DNA of 25,917 bases from SLLW01 sp964388615 (GTDB lineage Bacteria > Bacteroidota > Rhodothermia > Balneolales > Natronogracilivirgulaceae): contig CAYMBG010000026.1 of assembly GCA_964388615.1 (NCBI GenBank), positions 1-25,917 on the forward strand, written 5' to 3'. How positions within the stretch are numbered: position 1 is the first letter of the stretch; every line of letters starts with the position of its first letter. Position numbers and translations under genes: made by a program. Below the pieces are notes generated by a model that made no database searches, had not been told where the DNA came from, and saw only the letters and a list, made by a program, of their open reading frames with translations. Below, piece after piece: positions 8,809 to 15,966 of this stretch.

Positions 8809-9936
8809 ATGAATTTAGACAACGAAACACGTAAATCATTTCAAAAAACCAGGAGTTTTTACAGGGAATACACAAAGGGAATGACACCTGAGCGAATCAG
8901 CAAAGAGTTTCAAGCCGATTCGCAAAGACTGAAAAAACTCTATTATGATGCGGTGGGATTAGAACATACCAAAAGCAGCGAAAAACCAGAGTCCCTTCAG
9001 TTGGTTCGTTTGTTATCCTCGCTCATATCGCGACTTACACCCGTTCGCAGACTCGCTTTGGGTTTGTCGTTTGCCGGATTGTTGATTTACTTTTGGGGCA
9101 CCGGACTAATTGCCTCCTTAATGCTTCCATTATCGTTTACAACCCTTGTCTTACTGTTGTTATTGGAACTACTTGAAAAATCAGATGTAAAAAAGGAGAT
9201 CGATCTTGCCCGCGATATTCAAATAAGTCTTCTTCCAAGCTCGGATATCAGACATAAGAAGATGGAATTCGCCTCTTTTGCAAGCACGGCAAATGAAGTC
9301 GGTGGTGATTATGTGGATGTCATTCATACCCCGGGTGGAACCTATTACATCATTGCTGATGTGTCCGGTAAAGGTTTGTCAGCCGCGCTCTATATGGTAC
9401 GAATTCAGGCTTTGGTCCATCTCATAATTGAGAAACTGGATCCTAATCCCAAAGAGTTATTTTGTCACCTTAATGACTATATAAAGTCGGGGAAAAAAGA
9501 TAAAACCTTTGTAACGGCATGCCTTGCTTATTTCCCAGCTGACGGATCAGCTGTCCGGATGTGCAGAGCGGGCCACAACCCCCCTCTGTATTACAACTCT
9601 GAAAGAGACTCGGTTAGTGAGCTGCGTTCCTCAGGCCTTGGTCTGGGTATCGCCAATACCTCGATTTTTGAAGAACAATTGCAGGAGATTTCCATAAAAA
9701 TGAGCGCCGGTGATCATCTCCTCTTCTACACAGATGGGCTAACCGAGTCCAGAAATCCTTATAAAGAACAGTATGAGGATTATCGACTTATACAACTTTT
9801 TGAGCTATACGGGTCTCTGAATGCAACTACCATCCGCCATAAGATCCACGTGGCACTGGAAGAATTCATTGAAGGTGAAAAGTTATCCGACGATATCACC
9901 TTTACCTGTGTTCAGAAACATGAAGGAGCAGATTAG
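8809..9936 (+). CDS. Membrane-associated SpoIIE/PP2C-type serine phosphatase (RsbU-like)
   Basis: This is a PP2C-fold phosphatase of the SpoIIE/RsbU class, which dephosphorylates anti-anti-sigma-type or other Ser/Thr phosphoproteins in partner-switching pathways. The 375 residues comprise a basic cytoplasmic N-terminus, two predicted membrane helices (about 80-120), a short coiled linker, and the catalytic domain with metal-binding acidic motifs E-V-G-G-D-Y, A-D-V-S-G-K-G, Y-T-D-G-L-T-E and D-D-I-T-F. The start is the ATG at 8809; an in-frame TTG at 8755 would add 18 unremarkable residues, and neither has a good ribosome binding site. No STAS or HPK partner gene lies in the window, so its substrate is unknown. 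The stop codon abuts that of the following convergent gene. Confidence 0.85.
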   Translation: MNLDNETRKSFQKTRSFYREYTKGMTPERISKEFQADSQRLKKLYYDAVGLEHTKSSEKPESLQLVRLLSSLISRLTPVRRLALGLSFAGLLIYFWGTGLIASLMLPLSFTTLVLLLLLELLEKSDVKKEIDLARDIQISLLPSSDIRHKKMEFASFASTANEVGGDYVDVIHTPGGTYYIIADVSGKGLSAALYMVRIQALVHLIIEKLDPNPKELFCHLNDYIKSGKKDKTFVTACLAYFPADGSAVRMCRAGHNPPLYYNSERDSVSELRSSGLGLGIANTSIFEEQLQEISIKMSAGDHLLFYTDGLTESRNPYKEQYEDYRLIQLFELYGSLNATTIRHKIHVALEEFIEGEKLSDDITFTCVQKHEGAD

Positions 9937-10920
9937 TCAGTCGCACTCAAGCTCATGCTGCATCTCATGCTCGGCTGGCGCCTGGAAATCACCATAGGTT
10001 GCATTGGAGAAAGCATCACATGCACCCTGAACATTATCCAATCCCTTGTGTGCCAATCCTAACTCAAAGTATATTCTGGCATGGTCAACGGGACCACCAT
10101 CTTCAAGTTCAAGTGCTTGCTCGGCATGGGAAAGGGCATCACTATGACGATCAAGATAGTTGTAAGCTTCGGCAAACCGATAGTGCAAACTGGCACTCTC
10201 TCCATATCCGGCAGCCCTGTTCAGCAGATCCAGGGCACGATTGTAATTTTCCTGCTCAATTTGTTCAGAAGCCCTGTATACCAGATAATTCCGCGCAGAA
10301 CGTTGACTCCGGTCTACATTTTCCTGGTCACCTGATTCTCTTGCCAACTCAATGGAGGTGTCAAAGTGTTCAAGCGCTGTATCGACATCTCCCATCCGTC
10401 GATGGACCAGACCCATCTGGTAGTAGGCACTGACATAGGAGGGCCTTAACTCTATAGCTTGTTGGTAATATTCAAGAGCTCTTTCATTCTGCTCCTGGCG
10501 GTAGTGCTGATTGCCGAGATTCAAATACAGTGGTGGTAAATTACCTCTTGAACGATTTGCTATCTCTTCATTGTCATACTCCTCTGCAAGTTCAATAGCC
10601 TGTTCAAAAGCATCGACAGCCTCTTGCAGTTGCCGTTCTCTGACTAACTGAGCGGCATGCATAAAGGCAAGACGGGGTATTTGTCCGATGGCACGATCCC
10701 GGATATCGTCAGCTTCAGATCCCACCTGGTCTGCGATTTCTATGGTCTCTTTGAATTTTTCAATGGCCGCTAAATTATCCCCCTCCTCGTTAAAAAGAGC
10801 AAACCCTTCATTGAAGGAATTGATAGCGTCCTCCCGGGTTTGAGCTTCGGCAAATCCGAATGAGGATAAAGTAATCATGGTGGTAATGATTATGGCTAAT
10901 GAGCTTGCAGCAGCTTTCAT
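9937..10920 (-). CDS. Exported tetratricopeptide-repeat protein
   Basis: The 327-residue protein has a Sec signal peptide (about 1-26, ending in F-A-E-A-Q) and then TPR units throughout, including one near A-L-E-Y-Y-Q-Q-A-I-E-L-R-P and another near A-L-E-H-F-D-T-S-I-E-L. It is strongly acidic and ends in L-E-C-D. TPR arrays mediate protein-protein contacts, and the signal peptide places it in the periplasm. There is no lipobox. Nothing points to a specific partner. Its stop (bases 9937-9939 on the other strand) directly touches the TAG of the convergent phosphatase gene. The upstream 170 bases are AT-rich and contain a small palindrome, GACCA-N3-TGGTC (10953-10965). Confidence 0.8.
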   Translation of the reverse strand: MKAAASSLAIIITTMITLSSFGFAEAQTREDAINSFNEGFALFNEEGDNLAAIEKFKETIEIADQVGSEADDIRDRAIGQIPRLAFMHAAQLVRERQLQEAVDAFEQAIELAEEYDNEEIANRSRGNLPPLYLNLGNQHYRQEQNERALEYYQQAIELRPSYVSAYYQMGLVHRRMGDVDTALEHFDTSIELARESGDQENVDRSQRSARNYLVYRASEQIEQENYNRALDLLNRAAGYGESASLHYRFAEAYNYLDRHSDALSHAEQALELEDGGPVDHARIYFELGLAHKGLDNVQGACDAFSNATYGDFQAPAEHEMQHELECD

Positions 10921-11090
10921 AGTCTATCTATTTGTTTATTATTTTTATTACAGACCAAAGTGGTCCAATAATGTATTAGAAACGATGTCATTACAACACT
11001 TCGTATTTACAGGAGGTCTAATTTAATATTTTATAACAATTTTGCTAAAAATAAAATCTAAAAAACGTATTTTTTTTGTATTTAACAAGT

Positions 11091-11783
11091 TTAAAAATTG
11101 GGGCGCAATTGGTTATTCTGATAAAAGTTATATATGATAGATGTAGCCTCATCGGGGTCGTCGGTTAAATGAAACAGTTCGAGATCAGAGGGATTAATAG
11201 TCTTTTCAGCAACCATTGTATTCTTCATCCAATCAATCAAGCCACTCCAGTAGGAACTTCCCATAAGAACAATTGGAAATTGGTAGACTTTTTGGGTTTG
11301 AATCAAGGTCATGGCCTCAAAAAACTCATCCAGCGTACCCAGGCCACCGGGGAATACTACAAATCCCTGGGCATATTTCACAAGCATCACTTTACGTGCA
11401 AAAAAATACTTAAAATCAATGCGATGGCTGCTATCGAGGTATTTGTTTCCATGCTCTTCATTAGGAAGATTGATACATAAGCCAACAGAGCTGCCACCTG
11501 ACAAATCGGCACCCTTGTTTCCGGCTTCCATAATTCCGGGCCCCCCACCGGTAATGATTCCAAACCCGGTTTCAGAAAGCATTTTGGCAGTCTCTACAGC
11601 CATTTGATAGTAGGGCGAGTCTTCCCCAATTCTGGCGGAACCAAAGAACGAGACCGATGGACCAACATGAGACATTTTCTCATATCCGTCGACAAATTCT
11701 CCCATAACTTTAAATACACTCCAGACATCTTTTTCAAATCGGGCATCATATCGACCTTGTATCTGTTCTCTTTGCTTTTCCAT
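11091..11783 (-). CDS. LOG-family nucleotide 5'-monophosphate phosphoribohydrolase (TIGR00730 type)
   Basis: LOG proteins hydrolyse nucleoside 5'-monophosphates (including cytokinin ribotides in plants; AMP and related nucleotides in bacteria) to base plus ribose 5-phosphate. The 230 residues form a Rossmann-like fold with the signature G-G-G-P-G-I-M-E-A-G-N-K-G-A and the catalytic-site motif P-G-G-L-G-T-L-D-E-F-F-E, the PGGxGTxxE box that defines the family. All signature residues are present. It lies 32 bases downstream of the DUF5683 gene in the same direction and is probably the last gene of the parA-parB unit. The biological substrate is not predictable from sequence. Confidence 0.88.
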   Translation of the reverse strand: MEKQREQIQGRYDARFEKDVWSVFKVMGEFVDGYEKMSHVGPSVSFFGSARIGEDSPYYQMAVETAKMLSETGFGIITGGGPGIMEAGNKGADLSGGSSVGLCINLPNEEHGNKYLDSSHRIDFKYFFARKVMLVKYAQGFVVFPGGLGTLDEFFEAMTLIQTQKVYQFPIVLMGSSYWSGLIDWMKNTMVAEKTINPSDLELFHLTDDPDEATSIIYNFYQNNQLRPNF

Positions 11784-11815
11784 TATTTAACAATGTGGTT
11801 ACGATTAGGTAAAAA

Positions 11816-12625
11816 TCAACGAAGTTTCAGCTGAAGGGTAAGACTAATACCCGTGGTGTTCATCTCCTCATTTGCAGGAGCCGTATGACGCGGCGGGAAA
11901 TCATCCGGGAAAGGGCCTTGTATCCGGATGTTTGCGCTGAGATCATCACTCACATCAAAATCACGCATATGTGCAAAGACATAAGCATCCACCAGATTCA
12001 ATCCGTAAGCCAAAGCGACACCGATAAAGGTCAGGTCCCGTCGATTACGATATACATTTCTGTTATAGCGCAGTGATTGTGGATTTGTGTTGGGATCTAT
12101 ATAGTCGGGAGTAGCACCAAACTTCCTGTCACCGTCCGGATATTGGCTGTTATAGTATGCAGCTCTGTAATCCCCGTATTTTTGGTGCATGTTCACGCCA
12201 TAATAAGCCAAACCTGCAAAAAGGGCATAAATAACAGGTACTTTCCAGACCTGATTGTTTTCAACTTGTCCCCAACCCGGCAAAATCATGGATTTTCTAA
12301 GCACGGTTGATGGAGCCGGCACCGTATCAACAACTGTTTCAGTTAAACCGGATTCGTTGGCATCAAGGTCATGCTGAGCCATACTCTGGATAGGATAAGC
12401 GTATTCAGAGCTCGTTACAGATAGATGGTGGTTGTGGGGTTCAGCAGATTTGGAAATGTTCTTCCTGAATCCTCCAGGATCTCCGGCCACAGACTGATGC
12501 ACATCGGTCAACAATAACAGCAAGGCCATTAAGGCGATGGCAAGAACTGCCTGGATACGAAAACCGGCTCGGTGATACTTACTCTCCGGATTCCAGAATA
12601 GATATAAGTCTTTCGAGATCATCAT
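11816..12625 (-). CDS. DUF5683 membrane protein downstream of parB
   Basis: The protein shows the DUF5683 signature S-M-I-L-P-G-W-G-Q-V-E-N-N-Q-V-W-K-V-P and further membrane segments (Y-A-L-F-A-G-L-A-Y-Y-G and V-A-L-A-Y-G-L-N-L-V-D-A-Y). DUF5683 genes commonly follow parB in Bacteroidota, which supports both this call and the lineage. Function is unknown; it is an envelope protein. The N-terminus has a positively charged stretch followed by a hydrophobic core (A-V-L-A-I-A-L-M-A-L-L-L-L-L), a signal peptide or anchor. The start is unclear: twin ATGs at 12625 and 12622, or a GTG at 12652. All overlap the end of parB by more than 40 bases, and a later Met would remove most of the signal sequence. 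Confidence 0.75.
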   Translation of the reverse strand: MMISKDLYLFWNPESKYHRAGFRIQAVLAIALMALLLLLTDVHQSVAGDPGGFRKNISKSAEPHNHHLSVTSSEYAYPIQSMAQHDLDANESGLTETVVDTVPAPSTVLRKSMILPGWGQVENNQVWKVPVIYALFAGLAYYGVNMHQKYGDYRAAYYNSQYPDGDRKFGATPDYIDPNTNPQSLRYNRNVYRNRRDLTFIGVALAYGLNLVDAYVFAHMRDFDVSDDLSANIRIQGPFPDDFPPRHTAPANEEMNTTGISLTLQLKLR

Positions 12626-13493
12626 CCGAGTAATATTCAATCCGGATTTCACCGCCTTTGTTTTTTTTCTTGATTGAAACCTGTGTACTGTATTTATTAC
12701 GCAGGCGGTTGGATATTTCCATCAGATGGACATCTTTCTGATCCTTATCTTTTAACAAGTTGTTGCGGGGCTTTTTTTTCTGGTCGATTTTTCTAACCGC
12801 ATCTTCCATCTGCCGTACGGACCAATCCTCCTCAACAGCTTTGTTCAGTAGCTTATCCTGCTTTTTAGGGTCTTCAACGCCAATAAGTGTACGGGCATGT
12901 CCGGTTGTTATGGTACTGGACTTCAAGGCAGACTGAATAGAGGGGCGTAAGTTCAACAATCTCAACATATTGGTTACTGTTGAACGATTTTTTCCAAGTT
13001 TTTTGGCAACCTGATCCTGTGTATAACTGCACTCTTCAAGAAGACGTTTATATCCCAATGCCACCTCAATGGGATTAAGTTGTTCACGCTGAACGTTTTC
13101 AATTAAAGCAAACGCAACGATATCATCATCCTCCACCTCTCTGATATAAGCGGGAATACTTGAAATCCCCGCCATCTTAGTAGCACGAAGTCGACGCTCC
13201 CCACTAATCAATTCATACTTGTCATTTCCGATTGGACGAACCGTTACAGGCTGAATCAGCCCATGCATGCGAATAGAATCTGATAATTCTTGAAGTTTGA
13301 GTTCATCAAAATTTTCTCTTGGCTGATGGGGATTGGGACGAATATCGGATACGGGGATGTTCAACGTAACGTTCACACGTTTGAGCACCTCTTCCTTTTT
13401 TTCCCTTCCCGCTATGGAGTTTTCATTGGATCCGGGATCATCATGTTCCGGGAAAAATGCTCCGAGTCCTCTGCCCAATACTTTTTTAGCCAT
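12579..13493 (-). CDS. parB: Chromosome partitioning protein ParB (Spo0J)
   Basis: ParB is a CTP-dependent DNA clamp that loads at parS sites and spreads, guiding origin segregation with ParA. The 304 residues include the short N-terminal ParA-stimulating segment (K-K-V-L-G-R-G-L-G-A), the CTP-binding domain with P-N-P-H-Q-P-R, G-E-R-R and E-N-V-Q-R-E-Q-L-N-P, the helix-turn-helix region (Q-V-A-K-K-L-G-K-N-R-S-T-V-T-N), and a C-terminal dimerisation end (L-I-S-I-L-E-S). All parts look intact. It starts 19 bases after the parA stop, and its 3' end overlaps the DUF5683 gene. No consensus parS site (TGTTTCACGTGAAACA) was found in the window. Confidence 0.96.
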   Translation of the reverse strand: MAKKVLGRGLGAFFPEHDDPGSNENSIAGREKKEEVLKRVNVTLNIPVSDIRPNPHQPRENFDELKLQELSDSIRMHGLIQPVTVRPIGNDKYELISGERRLRATKMAGISSIPAYIREVEDDDIVAFALIENVQREQLNPIEVALGYKRLLEECSYTQDQVAKKLGKNRSTVTNMLRLLNLRPSIQSALKSSTITTGHARTLIGVEDPKKQDKLLNKAVEEDWSVRQMEDAVRKIDQKKKPRNNLLKDKDQKDVHLMEISNRLRNKYSTQVSIKKKNKGGEIRIEYYSDDDLERLISILESGE

Positions 13494-13512
13494 GATACAA
13501 TTGAATTACTCT

Positions 13513-14331
13513 TTACTCAGATGCCTGCTTGTTTTGTTCCGAAAAAACCGGGCTGTTTTTAAAAAGTTTTTTATTACGCGTTACTATTTCACGAGCCAGT
13601 GCAAGGTAATTTTTCGATCCCATGGATACAGAATCATACAAAAGTACCGGTTTTCCAAAACTGGGGGCTTCAGCAAGCCGTATGTTTCTTGAAATTACTG
13701 TTTCAAAGACCCTGTTGTCAAAGTAGCGTTTCACTTCATCGGCAACTTGATTGGATAACCGGGTGCGTGAATCATACATGGTTAACACGACTCCCTCAAT
13801 CTCAAGCTTTGTATTAAGGTGTTGCCGGACGATTTTGATGGTGTTAAGAAGTTGTCCAAGACCTTCGAGTGCAAAATATTCACATTGGACCGGAATGAGA
13901 ACCGAATCAGCGGCTGTAAGCGCATTGATAGTTAAAAGGCCCAATGAAGGCGGGCAGTCAATGACAATGAAATCATAGTCGCCGCGAATGTTCTCAATGG
14001 CTGAACGCAGAATTTTCTCCCTGTTTGGACGATCAATCATCTCAATTTCAGCACCCACAAGATTGATATGAGACGGTATGACATCCAGAAAAGGCATTTC
14101 TGTTTTCTTGACCGTTTCACCGGCATCAAAACCTTCCACTAAAACCTGATAGATCGAATTCTCAATTGCCTTGTATTCAAAGCCGGTTCCACTCGTGGAA
14201 TTACTTTGAGGATCAATGTCGACCAGAAGCGTAGTGTGTTCAATAGCTGCGAGACTGGCCGCAAGATTAACTGCGGTCGTCGTCTTTCCAACGCCACCTT
14301 TCTGATTTGCTACTGATATTACTTTTCCCAT
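13513..14331 (-). CDS. parA: Chromosome partitioning ATPase ParA (Soj)
   Basis: ParA is a Walker-type ATPase that binds DNA non-specifically and moves ParB-parS complexes. The 272 residues begin with the deviant Walker A box, V-A-N-Q-K-G-G-V-G-K-T-T-T-A. They contain the A' motif (L-V-D-I-D-P-Q-S-N-S-T) and Walker B (F-I-V-I-D-C-P-P-S-L-G). There is no N-terminal helix-turn-helix extension, as expected for chromosomal rather than plasmid-type ParA. It heads the parA-parB-DUF5683-LOG series. The ATG at 14331 directly precedes the Walker box. Its promoter should lie in the 192 bases upstream, where I could not identify a firm motif. Confidence 0.96.
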   Translation of the reverse strand: MGKVISVANQKGGVGKTTTAVNLAASLAAIEHTTLLVDIDPQSNSTSGTGFEYKAIENSIYQVLVEGFDAGETVKKTEMPFLDVIPSHINLVGAEIEMIDRPNREKILRSAIENIRGDYDFIVIDCPPSLGLLTINALTAADSVLIPVQCEYFALEGLGQLLNTIKIVRQHLNTKLEIEGVVLTMYDSRTRLSNQVADEVKRYFDNRVFETVISRNIRLAEAPSFGKPVLLYDSVSMGSKNYLALAREIVTRNKKLFKNSPVFSEQNKQASE

Positions 14332-14523
14332 ACAATATGGTTATTAAAGGAGCAGTTGATATTCACCTGCTTTTAGTTCTTATACGGTGTTCAATCATGT
14401 GTAAAGGTAAGAATATTATCGGAAATGTAGCAGTATGATATCAAGAGATTTCTGATACCTGTTTCGGGATTCAGCGTAAGGGATTATGTATTAATCTTGT
14501 GGCAGGTAGAGCGTTATCCCAGT

Positions 14524-15132
14524 CTAAAAATCGGTACCCGTTAGTTGAAAATTACGGATGGTAGGTGTCATGATTCTTTGGTCACCCGCGCGATTTTGGA
14601 AACCGGTGCTTTGGGTGCCCAGTGAATCCGGACTAATGGAATCCGAGTCGTTATTCGCAGATCCTATGAATATCATGTTTTCAAGGGATCCCCAGGATGG
14701 GGATGAGAAAGATCCCCGTTGCTCATTATGCGATGAATGTTCTGGACGATCGGTAGCCTCCGGACTCGCGGTTTCAACCTGCATATTTCCCGGATTTACA
14801 ACCTGGTCATCAGGCAGAAGATAGGCTGTTGATATCAAAAGGCTGAAAAGAACTACCGCAGCTGTAGCCATCAGGCCGGGATTTTTCCAGCCTTTGCCAA
14901 ACATCTGCTGCTGGTTTGAATGCTCCTGGGCCTGCTCCATGATTGCCCTGGATAAGTTGGACGGCGGATCCATTTCAGGCATCTTTTTCAACTTTCTCCA
15001 AGTGCTTTTTAAACTCTCTACTTCGATCAACAGATTTTGATCCCGGAGCATGGCATGCTCGACAAGAGTAATTTCAGATGGATCCAGCTCGTCGAAAACG
15101 TACTTTACGCAAAGTTCATCCACGTTCGACAT
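14524..15132 (-). CDS. Probable membrane anti-sigma factor paired with the upstream ECF sigma factor
   Basis: The protein of about 202 residues has a soluble N-terminal part typical of anti-sigma domains (D-E-L-C-V-K-Y-V-F-D-E-L-D-P-S-E), one transmembrane helix (A-T-A-A-V-V-L-F-S-L-L-I-S-T-A-Y-L), and a Ser/Asp/Asn-rich periplasmic tail of about 95 residues. This N-in, single-helix topology and the overlap with the ECF sigma gene argue that it holds the sigma factor inactive at the membrane. There is no zinc-binding H-x3-C-x2-C motif. The start is uncertain: ATG at 15132 (17-base overlap with the sigma gene, suggesting translational coupling), 15150 or 15162. The C-terminal tail is not recognisable and is a candidate sensor region. 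Confidence 0.7.
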   Translation of the reverse strand: MSNVDELCVKYVFDELDPSEITLVEHAMLRDQNLLIEVESLKSTWRKLKKMPEMDPPSNLSRAIMEQAQEHSNQQQMFGKGWKNPGLMATAAVVLFSLLISTAYLLPDDQVVNPGNMQVETASPEATDRPEHSSHNEQRGSFSSPSWGSLENMIFIGSANNDSDSISPDSLGTQSTGFQNRAGDQRIMTPTIRNFQLTGTDF

Positions 15133-15745
15133 GTTTAGGTTCTTTTCCATGTTCTTTGTCAAACATTTTTCTCAAGTTGATCAGAGCATACCTCATCCTG
15201 CCCAATGCCGTGTTTATGGAGACATTGGTCAGTTCGGCAATCTCTTTAAAGGACATCTCGTAATAATGTCGCAACATGACCACTTCACGCTGTTCCTTCG
15301 GAAGATTAGAAATATGTTTCATCAGGCTGCTTTTAGCTTCCCCTTTTTCGATGACGCCCTGAGCGTCATCAATGGTTTCGTCGGTTAGCCTGTCATAGAA
15401 ATCATAATCAGAATCGTTTTGGGAATTCACATCAACAAAACGCTTCTTTTTACGCAGATGGTCAATAGTGGCATTGTGTGCTATGCGCATGACCCAGGCA
15501 ATCCATTTACCCTGCTCGTTATAGGTCTCATCCATTTTGGTGATTACCTTGGTAAATGTCTCCTGGAATATGTCGTTGGCAATCTCAGCATTTCCAACCA
15601 TGCTGTAGATGTAAGAATATATTTTGGACTGATGGCGGTCAAGCAGTTCCCTGAACGCTTTCTGATCCCCGTCTTTACGGTATCGCCTGACCAACTCGTG
15701 GTCATCAGCATGTTGGAGTATGTTATTTTTGTTTTGCGACATCAT
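15116..15745 (-). CDS. ECF sigma-70 family RNA polymerase sigma factor
   Basis: The 209-residue ECF sigma factor has region 2 (L-V-R-R-Y-R-K-D-G-D-Q-K-A-F through D-I-F-Q-E-T-F-T-K-V and W-I-A-W-V-M-R-I-A-H-N), a linker rich in Asp, and region 4 with its helix-turn-helix (L-P-K-E-Q-R-E-V-V-M-L-R-H-Y-Y-E-M-S-F-K-E-I-A-E-L). No region 1 or 3 is present, as is normal for ECF proteins. It redirects RNA polymerase to stress or envelope genes. The next gene overlaps its 3' end and looks like its anti-sigma factor. Upstream, between it and uvrC, lie two palindromes that could be operators. Confidence 0.92.
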   Translation of the reverse strand: MMSQNKNNILQHADDHELVRRYRKDGDQKAFRELLDRHQSKIYSYIYSMVGNAEIANDIFQETFTKVITKMDETYNEQGKWIAWVMRIAHNATIDHLRKKKRFVDVNSQNDSDYDFYDRLTDETIDDAQGVIEKGEAKSSLMKHISNLPKEQREVVMLRHYYEMSFKEIAELTNVSINTALGRMRYALINLRKMFDKEHGKEPKHVERG

Positions 15746-15809
15746 ATTAGCCTTTAAACGCTGAAAAATTTGATATTATTGTCTGATAAAGATTTGTCCC
15801 CGTATGAGA

Positions 15810-15877
15810 ACCGTAACGGTATACTATAGGCTTTTTTAAGTTTATTTTTATTGTTGCGTCGCAATACCTACAACAAT
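15810..15877 (-). promoter_or_regulatory. Palindromes in the ECF sigma upstream region
   Basis: Three inverted repeats lie 65-132 bases upstream of the sigma start: ACCGT-A-ACGGT (15810-15820), TTGCG-T-CGCAA (15854-15864), and ATTGTTG (15850-15856) with CAACAAT (15871-15877), the last enclosing the second. Between them is an AT-rich stretch suitable for a promoter. These are probable operator or autoregulatory sites; no regulator is named. Confidence 0.35.
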
Positions 15878-15966
15878 AATGCAATTGAAAACATTTCGCA
15901 AATCAATTCTGCCCGTATTGATACCACTTTGTCAGTATGAATACCTCGGCAAAAATCACACCACAT

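Noticed and set aside
11011..11016. Strong AGGAGG on the + strand in the TPR-LOG intergenic region
   Set aside because: No start codon or reading frame follows at a usable distance.
14332..14523. Possible tRNA or small RNA between parA and the anti-sigma gene
   Set aside because: No cloverleaf, T-loop motif or terminator could be drawn; it looks like ordinary spacer with a parA promoter.
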